Positions 36,511-47,293 of a stretch of DNA of 64,000 bases are shown one piece after another. The stretch is from NCBI RefSeq assembly GCF_040183065.1, contig NC_091133.1, forward strand, positions 135,702,306 through 135,766,305, in the 5' to 3' direction. The translations under genes were made by a program, and so were the position numbers. Origin of the DNA: Periplaneta americana (Eukaryota > Arthropoda > Insecta > Blattodea > Blattidae). The notes under the pieces are model-generated. The model was not told the origin of the DNA. It did no database searches and saw nothing but the letters and a program-made list of their open reading frames with translations. The number at the start of each line of letters is the position of its first letter. Position 1 is the first letter of the stretch.

Positions 36511-36624
36511 CAATGTTGGATACTTTTCACAGAATTTACTGAACACATTTAGAACAATTTGCTTTTCGCCACTTATCAACGGTTTGCCTTTCCGATGCTT
36601 AACATATTCAATGCGAGCAGCCAT

Positions 36625-37324
36625 CTGAGCAACTATAGAATTCACAACACATTTTTACCTTCAGAATACTAGCTAATTAAAGAAATAACACTCTTTATCT
36701 GTAATATTCCTTCCTTCTATAGCATTTTCTGCGCATGCGCTACATGCCATAATTAGAACATGTTAAATAATTATGAATTGATGATATGTTTTCATAATTA
36801 TATAATTAAACAATGTTTAAAATTGTTTTAGAAATCGATTGATGATTACATTGAAGTGATAGGTTGATTTTGCGAAATACACGACGAACTATATTTTCAC
36901 CTACGCCAAGTAGCACTAAAGTTGTAAGGTTCCATCAGCCAATGGGATTTTACTCATACACGTGCTTTTGTTTACATGATAACATAGGCTATTCTAAGAG
37001 CGGAAATGGTGTTCAGAAAAGTCATTTTATAGCTGCTAAGACAGCTCTGAGTAACGAAAATTCCAGCCGGAAGGCAGAAGTTAACGCATTGTTTGCAACA
37101 ATCAGAAATATCTGTTCTACTTCCAGTCCCTGTAATAACCGGCCGGGGCACGGTCATACCACAGCATCAATTCGAAAGCAGATAAAGATACAAGATGGAG
37201 AAGGTATTGCAACTATAACAAACTAGTACTTATCATTCACTGATCATATGAAGTCAGTTGTGTAGGCCAATTTACCGACAGAGTCGTTTCCCAGGGTGCG
37301 CCACACGAGGCTGGTCTACGCTAC
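36625..37324. other. No recognised gene
   Basis: AT-rich up to 36860, then a plus-strand open frame (36864-37226, 120 codons) with no recognised domain, no upstream splice pattern I trust and composition like dispersed repeats. Start of the DDE transposon may lie just above 36624. Confidence 0.4.
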
Positions 37325-37411
37325 ACCCGAGATGAGATGAGATGAGATGAGATGAGATGAGATGAGATGAGATGAGATGAGATGAGATGAGATGAGATGA
37401 GATGAGATGAT
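37325..37411. repeat. (GATGA)n microsatellite
   Basis: About 16 tandem GATGA/GAGAT units, nearly perfect. Confidence 0.98.
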
Positions 37412-37471
37412 GGAGATTTGTTGAGATGCCACAGTTCCCGAAAGCCCTGTGTTAGCTTGCTCAACACGTTG

Positions 37472-37987
37472 AGCGTATTCCGAATCTCAGCGCTGAGCAA
37501 TCTGATGGCATCACGGTGTTCCGAATTCCACCGATGGAGTCACTGATGCTCCACCGGTGTCGCACCGGTGCCATCAGCTTGCAGAGGTGGTGGTATTTTC
37601 CATCAGCCGCCATCAGTGAATCTCATTGGTTCTTGTATATGGCGGGAATTAGCAGACGAATGACATCGTGCACTGTTGTGTCATGGCGGTGTGCTCTGCT
37701 GTGTTGTTTGTAATGAGCACAACGTAAAAACAATATGTTAATGGCTTATGAGCGAACATGTCAACGGACCAGTTATTACTACCGGTTCAAGAAATAAATT
37801 GTTTATGCTCTCTCTTCTTTGAACGAGGTGGCAGTACGGAAATTTCGCAAAATTCTGCTAGCGTAGCACAGACAACAACTTGTACAGTCGCCATGACAGC
37901 CATCGATCCTTCCAGCAGTTTTGTTCCTATTTCGCTGCAGCGTGACATCATTGTTGTCCACCGGTCCGGTGAGATTCGGAATACGCT
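37472..37987. mobile_element. Non-autonomous TIR DNA transposon, 516 bp, copy 2
   Basis: Same family and orientation as 18060-18571. Left end AGCGTATTCCGAATCTCA, right end TGAGATTCGGAATACGCT. The interior aligns throughout with a handful of substitutions and small indels. The left inverted repeat has changed inward (CAGCGCTG for CACCGGTG). No coding capacity. Confidence 0.85.
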
Positions 37988-39374
37988 GGTTATAAATCGG
38001 GGTTACGCTGGGAATCGGTCAGGCGCGCTAGCCACTAGACCGCCGTGGCGGCACTATAACAAAGTTAAAATAATTCCTTGAAATTTAAACCCTTCAACTT
38101 GAACTCAGAGCTATACCTGAAGATTTTGGTGAACTCTGTAAAGAAACACAGGTTTTCGGAATCTGATAACGTCGATGCAACACAAATGTTGGCTCCTTTT
38201 AGTATCTCTGCTTCAAATGGTACAAAGTTCTGATATTGCATACAAAAAGCTTACCAACTACATGAGAGAATGCGATTCCACTATAAACTCTGCATTCACA
38301 GCTTCCATTCATTCGTCCTTTGCTAACCTAGATGATAACCGCTCTATCACTAATTTCTATTACCGGTAATTCTAGGTTTACTAGTGGCTTGTGCAACAAA
38401 TGCTGCAAACTAAGTCCTTTAGACGTTCAAATAAAAATTTTTCAGATTTATTTTCAATGAAAAATACCAGACATTTTGAAAGTTATTTGCTTCCATAATA
38501 ATAAAACATACTCCCGCTGAATGGTTTTTTTTTTTATGTCAAATACTTTTTCTTGAACCTATCCACCTTCAGGTTTTGAGTTTCAACGCGAAAACGCAAG
38601 TAACAATGTCAGGACTATCAGTGGGTTTTTCATGTGGAAGTAAAGCAATAGCTATTTCAGGTCATTGTGGATTATAGGAGAAAGTTAAAGGAAGTCAGGT
38701 TTGCTATGCTTTCGTACAATAGACATAGCATCTTGGTATAGCTACTGCATGTAGAGCTTGAAATGTAGAGGGTAAAATCATTTTATCCTGCTAAGAGATC
38801 TTGCTGAAATGATGAGGAGACTACAAAATTTTCTAGGCCTCTTATTTTATCAGTACCTGTAAGTAATATCGTCTTTCCTTAGGAATTGTAATTTTTGCGC
38901 TCTCTCTGAATCTACACCACACCGCCATTCAAGATATGAAAAGACCCAACCCCATTTGATTAATAACTATAAAAATATTTGATTTTTAATAACAGTATTA
39001 TTATTATTTTGTAGTTTATGTATTAACATCATGGCATTAACTATAATAATGATTCATTTCTAATAGTGATAATGTCATCAAACCACCTCAAGTTTTGTAG
39101 ATTTTAATATCCAATACACAGGTGTACTCAGAAAATTACACACCGCAGAATCAGACCTGTAAATTATTTTAATAAGTCTTGAAGCTTTTAATAAGCAATT
39201 GAATTTGAACTCTAAATATGTCAGCAATCCTGCAAGTCATGGCCTTCGTGTAATAGCCTATTGTTTATTGTAGTGTGTGCTTTGTTTTATTTTGAAATGC
39301 AATTAGTTCTCAAAACTGACGAAAGATGGATTTTGGAAAATAGGAAAATTATGTAGGAAAACTGACATGAGCCA
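37988..39374. other. No recognised gene
   Basis: AT-rich intron sequence of the Ddr-like gene, no domain or repeat family recognised. Confidence 0.5.
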
Positions 39375-40860
39375 CTAAAAATAGTGAACAAATTCAGATA
39401 TCTGGGACTATCGATTCAGACCACAGCATCATTCAACGTACACATCCAGGAGAGAACGGCATCAGCAGTCAGAGCAATCTTCGCCATCAAGAAATTGTCA
39501 TCACTAAGTTTAGATACAGCAATGAAACTCTTCCATACAACAATAGCACCCGTAGTTACATATGGACTAGAAATGATTTGGGACAAGTTATCAATCAGCG
39601 ATATGGAAAGAATCGAAAAAGTCAAGGCCAGATTTCTGAAGAGAACACTTGGAGCAGGAAAATTCGCACCGAACAGATATATATACTGACTTGCTAGAGA
39701 AACCTTCTTCACAGAGGATCTAGGGATGAAAATGGCCTTACCATCCAACGAATCCTATAACGAAGTTATCGCACGAAGGACGACAAAGCAGAGAGGAGTC
39801 GATAGTAATTTCTTCTGCACAGATGCCATGATATATAGGGATTGGACCAAACCGAACCAACCGCAAAGGTATGCCATCGTTGGACTCGCAATGCACGGAT
39901 ACCACGGATATTTCTAGCGCAATAATTAACAACAGATCCCTGTTAGAAACGACAACCAAATTTCTTGGCTTAAAAATCTATAATGTGTTAAATTGGGAAA
40001 ATCATATTAAAGAAATTACCCCCAAACTAAATTCAGCTTGTTTTGCTATTAGATCTCTGCAAAAGATAGTAAATATCAATACCTTAAAAACAATATACTT
40101 TGCATACTTCCACTCGGTAATGAGTTTGGAATAATATTCTGGGGAAATTCCATAGATAGTAACAGTATATTTCTATTACAAAAAAGACTACCGGTAATTA
40201 GAATAATAGTAGGTGCCAAATCTAGGGAATCTTGTAGAACTATTTTCAAAAAACTACAAATAATACCCATGGCTTGTCAGTTTATCTTTTCATTAATAGT
40301 CTTCCTCGTATGTAATCGTGAAAACTTTAACTAATTCAACAGTTCACAGCATAAATACACGTCAAAAAATGACTTTCATACTCCATCGGCAAGTCTATCG
40401 TCCTATCAAAAAGGAGTGCGTTATATGGCAGTAAAAAGTTTTAATAGTCTCCCTATCGATATAAAAAATGAAACTCAAAACATAAAGTTATTTAGGGTCA
40501 AATTAAAGAAGTACCTAATTTCTCACGCCTTCTATTCTGTAGGTGAATTCATGATATTCAATAACACTTCATGAAATTGATACTAAAACTATGTGTTGTA
40601 CTAGTAGACTATATTGTAAATCTCGTCTGTATATATATTTCATCTAGACTGTGACTATAAATTAAGATTTTATAATAGTATTAAGTTTTTTGACTTGTTC
40701 CATATTCTAGCTGTAAAACAATGTATGAATACCATGGAATGTTAATAAATACAATACAATACAATAGCACCACAAAATGTGTCAAAACTCAAGATTCCAC
40801 CAACCTGATGAGAAATGCGTGTGTAAATTCTGTGTAAAAAAAGTGTGAACTCTATCACTT
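39375..40860 (+). pseudogene. LINE ORF2 C-terminal pseudogene split by a second LINE
   Basis: First part (39384-39896): NKFRYLGLSIQTTASFNVHI, IFAIKKLSSLSLDTAMKLFH, ATYGLE-type motif VTYGLEMIWDKLSISDMERI, then after a stop LARETFFTEDLGMKMALPS and FFCTDAMIYRDWTKPN. After the nested insert the last part (40771-40848) reads HHKMCQNSRFHQPDEKCVCK FC in pieces, the same Cys/His tail seen in the fragment at 16733-17110. Contains at least one stop. The family is the same as at 16733. Confidence 0.75.
39897..40766 (+). mobile_element. 5'-truncated LINE nested in another LINE
   Basis: A different LINE: TTKFLGLKIYNVLNWENHIK, EITPKLNSACFAIRSLQKI, NTLKTIYFAYFHSVMS, frameshift, FGIIFWGNSIDSNSIFLLQK, GVRYMAVKSFNSLPIDIKN, then a 3' UTR and tail AATACAATACAATACAATA at 40747-40766. 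It interrupts the ORF of the host LINE between ..RYAIVGLAM and HHKMCQ... GCAC is present at both edges (39893-39896 and 40767-40770), possibly a short target duplication. Frameshifts near 40135 and 40330 disable it. Confidence 0.75.
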
Positions 40861-41145
40861 CTCAGAGTGCAGAAATAGAATAGGATAGGATAGGTAACTG
40901 ACCTCATCAAAGACAAAATATAAACAGTGCAGTGTGCCAAACTTTAATGCTCCTTCGAGCACACCTTTCTCTTTTTATTAAAACTGACATTTCACTGAAA
41001 AACTTTGGGTTCCAAGCTTCAAAATGAGAGGTCATTTATTAAAATCCGTTCAGCCGTTGTCCCGTAATTTCCATTACCAGTTCAAATTATATATATAGAT
41101 GTATCTTATTAGTAGTTTTATCGAAACCAATCTGATTGCACTCAC

Positions 41146-41287
41146 CAGAAGCAGACTTTCCCACGCCATCCACCGGATGGGCAGTCGCGCCTTGGTGTCG
41201 CTCACGTAGTAGTCCGCTTCATATCGCCCGCAGTACATGGCGTGGTCGGAGATCTTCACAGTGTAGTTCTTTGCCACCACACAGTTC
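41146..41287 (-). CDS. Ddr: Ddr-like receptor tyrosine kinase, activation-loop exon
   Basis: 142 nt between acceptor TTGATGCAG (41288-41296) and donor GTGAGT (41140-41145). It completes an Arg codon and encodes NCVVAKNYTVKISDHAMYCG, RYEADYYVSDTKARLPIRW and MAWESLLL. This is the stretch from the catalytic loop Asn (RN of HRDLAARN) through the Mg-binding Asp (KISD), the activation loop with the Tyr cluster YEADYY, and the substrate-binding PIRWMAWES that replaces APE in tyrosine kinases. The usual DFG is DHA here: Asp kept, Phe and Gly changed. The exon is otherwise intact, and its phase matches both neighbours. Human family members have YSGDYY and LPIRWMSWES in the same places. The transposon at 41343-44060 ends only about 55 bp upstream of the splice acceptor. 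Confidence 0.92.
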
Positions 41288-41599
41288 CTGCATCAATCAT
41301 TAATAAGCGTACAGTATGTTTAGATCACCTATAAAGATATTAAGGTCCGATTGTATAAACCATTTAATCTTAGATCAGAGGTTAAATTGATCCTCGTTCT
41401 AGCTGAACTTGAAATTTTGTGTTGTATAAAGTCTAATCTGAGATTAATTTAGGGATTCATGTAGTATACGATCTCGCTTAATTTTCGTCAATTTGCAGAA
41501 ACTATGACGTCACAATATGGCGGCAGTGACGTCACAACGCAGTAACGTCACAATATGGCCGACGTAAACCAAAACAATAAATAAAACTATCTAAAAGAA

Positions 41600-42262
41600 T
41601 TTAAAAAACAAATTGACGATATCGCATTCTACAATATAACCCAACCGCTCTTATCCAAAATACGATATCATCAAAACAATTCACGATATCCCATACTGGA
41701 ACAGAGCCCATCCGCTCTTATCCAAAATACGATATCAGCAAACCAATAAAACTATCTAAAAAATAAAAAAAATAACGATATTCCATTCTACAATATAACC
41801 CATCCGCTATTATCCAAAATACGATATCGACAAAACAATTCACGATATCCCATTATGGAATATAACCCAACCGCTCTTATCCAAAATAAGATATCACCAA
41901 AACAATACACGATATCCCATTCTGGAATATAACCCAACCGCTCTTATCCAAAATACGATATCACCAAAACAATACACGATATCCCATTCTGGAATATAAC
42001 CCAACCGCTCTTATCCAAAATACGATATCACCAAAACAATACATGATATCCCATTCTGGAATATAACCCAACCGCTCTTATCCAAAATACGATATCACCA
42101 AAACAATACACGATATCCCATTCTGGAATATAACCCAACCGCTCTTATCCAAAATACGATATCACCAAAACAATACACGATATCCCATTCTGGAATATAA
42201 CCCAACCGCTCTTATCCAAAATACGATATCACCAAAACAATACACGATATCACATACTGGAA
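41600..42262. repeat. 67-bp tandem repeat rich in GATATC, inside the Merlin-like element
   Basis: Six almost identical 67-bp units start CACGATATCCCATTCTGG at 41908, 41975, 42042, 42109, 42176 and 42243, preceded by more diverged copies back to about 41600. Each unit has two GATATC palindromes and the phrase AACCCAACCGCTCTTATCC. An isolated related CGATATCG occurs near the other end of the element (43452). Confidence 0.95.
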
Positions 42263-42685
42263 AATCTCATAACAATAAAATATAACCTCAAAGAGCTCAC
42301 TAACCTTCTCACACACCACAGCTTTAAGAAAAGGAATACAAATACAACACAACAACATAATAAAATATTCGAATTTAAATAAACTAACCTCCAAACCATT
42401 TCCAAAAAAACTTCCTACCGCAGTGCTCTCACAAATTTCAACCCCAAAGAAAAACATAAAAAAAAACAACGAACAGATACACACACACACCCATATATAC
42501 AAAACCAACAAAATTATAAAAACATATTTCTACAAAAATTCATCATTATAAAAAAATAAAACGCTCTCCCTAGCGAAATAAAAAATAATCTCTTCAAAAC
42601 AATATGGTTGAAAACAAAAAATAATTAGAACAAAAACAAAATAAAAATGACTCCTAAATAAAACAAAACTCACACATCCTCTTTA

Positions 42686-43204
42686 TCAGGAAAATACAAA
42701 ACTAATCACAGTTTTCGCATTCACACACAATTCATTCACTACAAAATCTATCCGTTGCTTCCATGCCAACATAAAAGTCAAACACATTATATTCAAAAGA
42801 GACAGCTTACTCTTGCTGAACCAAGAACCCTTTCTTATGGACCGCCAAACATTATCCTTTCGACAGTACCACATAAAACGGTCCTTGGTTCGGCGCTCAG
42901 AAACACAACGCTCAACCATTCCCCTATGACATTTGGGACAGATGTACTCATTAGAAATCAAACCCCTCTCCCTCAAAAAAGCAATACCCTTCCCCAAATC
43001 CTGAAATAAGAGAACCAAAAAAGAATATCTCAAAACACCCCCCAAATCCCCAATACGAGGCACTACTGCAGCTTGCTCATCATTAGAGCTATCAGACGAT
43101 TCAGAAATAAAATGATCCACCCTTCGCTGCAAACCACTGGGACCAGCAACAGACTCCATTCCACAACAATTAACCAAACTCAAAAACTCTCGCAAATAAA
43201 ACAA
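42686..43204 (-). CDS. Merlin/ISXO2-type transposase N-terminal ORF, likely truncated
   Basis: An uninterrupted 172-codon frame. The likely start is the internal Met of MESVAGPSGLQRRVDHF at about 43159, as the first 15 residues are less family-like. An acidic Ser-rich stretch (SESSDSSNDEQ) follows, then a zinc-ribbon-like part (YICPKCHRGM ... FMWYCRKDN), then VWRSIRKGSWFSKSKLSL and the helical FMLAWKQ and NELCVNAKTVISFV. The order zinc ribbon, (S)xRKGSWFxxSKLSL, then helix-turn-helix-like VxxKTV is that of the N-terminal part of Merlin / ISXO2-like transposases. The catalytic domain that should follow is absent: the frame stops at 42686 and the next sequence is AT-rich plus the 67-bp satellite. 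It could be a truncated gene, or continue through an intron I cannot see. The intact frame among so many broken elements is unusual. Confidence 0.65.
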   Translation of the reverse strand: MFYLREFLSLVNCCGMESVAGPSGLQRRVDHFISESSDSSNDEQAAVVPRIGDLGGVLRYSFLVLLFQDLGKGIAFLRERGLISNEYICPKCHRGMVERCVSERRTKDRFMWYCRKDNVWRSIRKGSWFSKSKLSLLNIMCLTFMLAWKQRIDFVVNELCVNAKTVISFVFS

Positions 43205-44429
43205 ATAATAGAAATATTTAGAAACACCATTTCAGGAATTGAACAATAAATAAAATCATCTACTCACCATCCAAACACATCCTTAACCGGTACGCCATTC
43301 AAACCTCATGAATACCAACTACGAAAAAAAAATCCACATATCTACCAACCTTAACACTACCATCCAAAAACTTACGTCATCAAGTGACGTCATAATATCA
43401 CATCACTCCATTCTCCAATCTAGCCAATATAAATTCTCATAAAAACAATAACGATATCGTATAATCAAGTAAACCCGATATGATAGATACATTCATAAAT
43501 TTTCAATTAAATATATTACTAAACGAAAATTGTCGTTTTATAAAGCTTTATTATGTTTAGCATATCAAACACCATAACATGATAACAACTTGGAGAACAG
43601 TCAACCTTCTTCCAATATTCCGCCATTATTTACATTGCACAAAAAACCCAGTGTCTCCAACAGAGTGTACGGAAAGTCGCCAAAAAGTAGTTGTAAAGTC
43701 GCAAGAATTTTCATTATCAACAAAGAAAGATTAAATTTTGTCACTATGGAGTGCTAAAAAGGTCACTAAATCCCTATTTAGGCAATATAAAAGTTAAAAG
43801 AAATTGTTGTTGATAAAGAGTTAAAGTCGCTAGATTGGCAACACTGAACAAACCTGTACAAGATGGTCCGCGCATCACATATTTCACCTGTTTATGCGAT
43901 GTTGCCAAATCCTTTTCACGTGAACTTAGATTGCATTTGAACCTAGGTGATTTGATCGCAGAAAAGTTTTATACAATAGCAGAAGCGTCTGAACTCGGTT
44001 CACTTTTCGATCTTCGATCAAAGCTGATCTTTAGTCAGGGAGTTTTATACAATTGGGCCTAAATGTTCAGTCTACCACAGCTGCTGCGTCGCTTTGTTTC
44101 TTCTGCATTTACTTCAGAGCTCAGATGCGCTTGGAATTAATTAGCCATTTTTGAATTTATAAAAACTTTCTCTTCTCTTTCTTTTCTGAAACAATGTTGA
44201 CACGTTTTTCTAATGTATTTATTCTGTTGGTGAACATCAGAGGGGTCAAGTCAGATAAGAAGGTAAGCAACGATAAGATATTTACATAAATTGGAATGCT
44301 GTGCCATCTGTGCTGATAAATCCCAAATATTACAAATGCGAATTATACCGTTGGGATAATATGTTGTCATAGAGTTTACGAAATTAGAATTTTATGGTAT
44401 TCGAGGGAATACACTAAATATCTTCATGG

Positions 44430-45395
44430 CAGAAGGCAATTAGTCTCAATAGGTAAAAATTGGTCAAGTCTCACCAGTACACATTATGATGTTCCACAAG
44501 ACTCAATAATTGGTCCACTACTATTCTTAATAATTGGTCCACTACTATTCTTAATAGTAATTAATGACCGTCCTGAATTCATTAAAGCTGTAACAATTAT
44601 GTATGCTGATGACACTACTTTCTTATGTTCTAGCTCTACTCTGAATGAATTGCATGAATTACGGATACTTTATGGTTTGAATCCAATGGTTTTTTGCTTA
44701 ATCAAGGAAAGACTATCAACATAACTTTTAGCCTGAATCATATAATAAAAAGGACAACATACAAAACTATACCAAATTTCTAGGACATTTTATAGACTTC
44801 AGTTTAACATGGGAAAAACATATTGAATATATGTACAAAGTTATCAAGAGTTATATATTTATTAAAGAAATTAGTGACTTGCTTTTCTCAAAATTATTTA
44901 AGATGTGCCTACTTTTCAGTCGATAATCTGATATGCCTTAATTTTCTGGGGAATGGTAGCAAAATTGGGAGCGTCTTGATTTTGTAAAAGAAAGCCATTA
45001 GAATTCTATGTCGATGAAACTATCTAGAACATTGTCGACTACTTTTCATACAATGACAAATAATCTTATTAACAGTCATACATTTATATATACGACCTAG
45101 TCCTTTACACTCGACATAATATAGATAATTACTCACTTGTAGCCAATGTACATGACCATGAAATTATAAATATGAACAAATTAATATTCCATACTGTAGA
45201 TTGCACAAGACTAGTACAAACGTCTCTGTCATAGGAATGAAATTATATAATAAGCTTCCCAGTCAATATTATAAGTGACCAACCAATAGTTTCAAAACTA
45301 GATTTTATAATTGTTTTTTAATTAATCCTCTCCACTCTGTAGATGAGTTTTTAACACAAATTCATATGAAATTATTTTTAGTAAATACAGTTATT
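44430..45395 (+). pseudogene. LINE reverse transcriptase pseudogene
   Basis: Broken frames read YDVPQDSIIGPLLFLIVIND, IKAVTIMYADDTTFLCSSST (with the YADD catalytic box), KFLGHFIDFSLTWEKHIEY and ALIFWGNGSK-like pieces, in the usual order of a LINE RT domain. A 24-bp direct duplication of ATTGGTCCACTACTATTCTT (44510-44560) interrupts the QGSILGPLLF-type motif. Many stops and shifts. No clear ends. Confidence 0.7.
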
Positions 45396-47248
45396 TACAT
45401 TTAGTTACTAATAATACATTAAGAGTGAAGACAGCGTTTTCATTAATTTTTAGAGTTTCAAAATATTTTGTGTTTTCATTGCTGTAATTAAATTTGAGTG
45501 TTTCAATTAAACACACATGTGTATTTTGAAATGTATGATTTTTTCCCCTTTTATATTTTTGATGAAGCCTATTGCTGTATGTGTAATGACTTAATATATT
45601 TAATTTGAGTTGAAAGTCTGAAGCTATTATTTCTGCACATTCCAGAGAAATAAGATATTTTACACATCAGGATTTCAGGTTCGTCTTAATGTCTGAATGG
45701 TCCCCTTATTTGTAAATATTATAAAAGGTGAAAGTTGTACGTCTATAATTCGAGCATTCACTTCTTCTGTCCTTTATGAATACTGGCTTCACATCTATCA
45801 GGAATAAATCAACTATCGCAAAATTAAATCTTGAATTGCTTAGAGAACAGAAGAAGCAAATGTGTGCCGAGGTTAGTACACAGTGGAGCTGTAAGATAGC
45901 ATCCCTAACAGCAACGCGGCTAGGGAACATTTTTAATACTGAAATGTCATTGATGAAATACCGTACTGATAATTATATTTGTTAAAATAAATTTAATCCA
46001 TTGCTTAATTAAATTTTTCTCAATATGTATTGGCCTACAAAGAATACCTTACAAGTATGTGAATGTAAATTATAAATAAATGTTATATAATTAAAATGAA
46101 ATAATTACACACAATTGCGATTCGGAGGAATTAATTGTATAAAACTGTTATTATATTACATATACAGGGACATCATTTTATTTTTACTTCAATTTTTATT
46201 GTACCTCAGTTTTAGAATGTACTTCACTCCCACCCCTTTTACTAATAAGTTCAACTGTCCTCCACACAGAACCAAGGCCGCATATACAGTCATAGGAGCC
46301 TTACGGTCATAGTAAACAGTATGTTCCAAAAATACGTTCGCGTTTTCCAGTGACGAAAGAGCTTTCAATATTGAATCATTTTCGCACAGATACTGTCGTC
46401 CATTTGCCTACGTCGCATCCCGGTTTCACCCAATAACTTCTATTCGCCCCTCTGTAAAGGCTAGTGGCTGGGCTGTCTTAGCTCTTTTCTGAGAACATTA
46501 ATTTCTGTTAGGAATTGGACGTCTACGTAATATTATACAACTGTTTAAAATAACTTAAATAAAAGGGCTTCGTTAAGTAATTAACTGTCACGTGATTTCC
46601 CTCCTTTCTACGATCCTGCGGCATAACCACTTGGACGGATAGTAGATAACATGTCTGAGTAATTTTATCTCTTCGGATCGGGCAGAAGTGAAGATGAATT
46701 TACGTACTTAAGGTACTCTTTTATAATGTAGCTACAGAATTATTTCAACAGGAGTTACTAGTACGAAGGACGAAATCGGTAATTGGAATTAGATGCAATA
46801 GTCTATAGTGCGATAATATGTACAAAAGAACTGAAGCCTGTATCGAAATGCACGGCCACCATTTTCAAAAATGTGTTTAAATATTCATATTATGATTATT
46901 TTTCAATTTAACTTCATTCTCTATATTGTACGCTAATGTGCTGTAGACAGTATAATATACACTGCATAATGAATATGTCCGCATGGACAGCTCAGTTCGT
47001 GAATAAAACACTCATTGGTAATACTGTACTGCATTTTGATTAAACAAAAACTTAATGAAAATTATCAAACTCAAAAGCGTAATATTACCTAGTTTACGTA
47101 AATAGATGAAGTACTTTCGTTCTCTCCTATACCTAGTAAAGTAATTTGTTTGTGTTTTACGCCGGTATAATCGAACTCAAGTCGTGGAAGGGGGTAGCAA
47201 GTAGTGTTTCCGGTTGTCAATCATTAATCCAAAGGTATAGCCAGGTTA
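45396..47248. other. No recognised gene
   Basis: AT-rich intron sequence; only short chance frames and no repeat family I recognise. Confidence 0.5.
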
Positions 47249-47260
47249 ATATTAGAAATG

Positions 47261-47293
<33 letters not shown>

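Larger units (their letters stand above)
31762..36624 (-). pseudogene. DDE superfamily transposase gene, split by two insertions
   Basis: Three separated minus-strand segments form one transposase. Segment 1 (36624-36511) starts MAARIEYVKHRKGKPLIS and ends CEKYPTL. Segment 2 (34757-34189) continues YPIQDIVNLTAEFTGVSS, then KLLWRRKYLRKIREYR, and the first acidic motif GIIDETWVNEGHAVSKVWVD. Segment 3 (32436-31762) has TVDYHEEMTGDVFINWFKG, the second acidic motif SVIIMDNASCH, then LPPYHCVLNPIEAVWSKVKG and a Glu/Ser-rich end. These are the DDE_3-type endonuclease motifs of the IS630/Tc1/mariner group. Segment 2 has at least three frameshifts (one at a T/A run near 34555), and segment 3 has a stop. 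A TA-target transposon separates segments 1 and 2; a LINE separates 2 and 3. At both junctions collapsing the target duplication gives continuous sequence. Confidence 0.85.
41343..44060 (-). mobile_element. Merlin-like (IS1016/ISXO2-type) DNA transposon, imperfect TIRs
   Basis: Left end AGGTCCGATTGTATAAA (41343-41359) and the reverse complement of the right end AGGCCCAATTGTATAAA (44044-44060) match at 15 of 17 bases. A second TTGTATAAA lies about 70-77 bp inside each end (41422-41430; 43967-43976). The element carries a minus-strand ORF with a zinc-ribbon and RKGSWFSKSKLSL motif typical of Merlin transposase N-termini, a 67-bp satellite, and TGACGTCA-type palindromes near both sides (about 41502, 41528, 43394). 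I see no DDE catalytic core and no matching target duplication, so it is probably internally deleted or a derivative. Confidence 0.6.

Noticed and set aside
36864..37226. 120-codon ORF as a host gene
   Set aside because: No recognised domain, no splice or promoter context, overlaps repeat-like sequence.
42212..42511. 99-codon minus ORF as the missing catalytic part of the Merlin-like transposase
   Set aside because: Its Cys/Phe/Val-rich peptide has no DDE-type motifs and runs into the 67-bp satellite.
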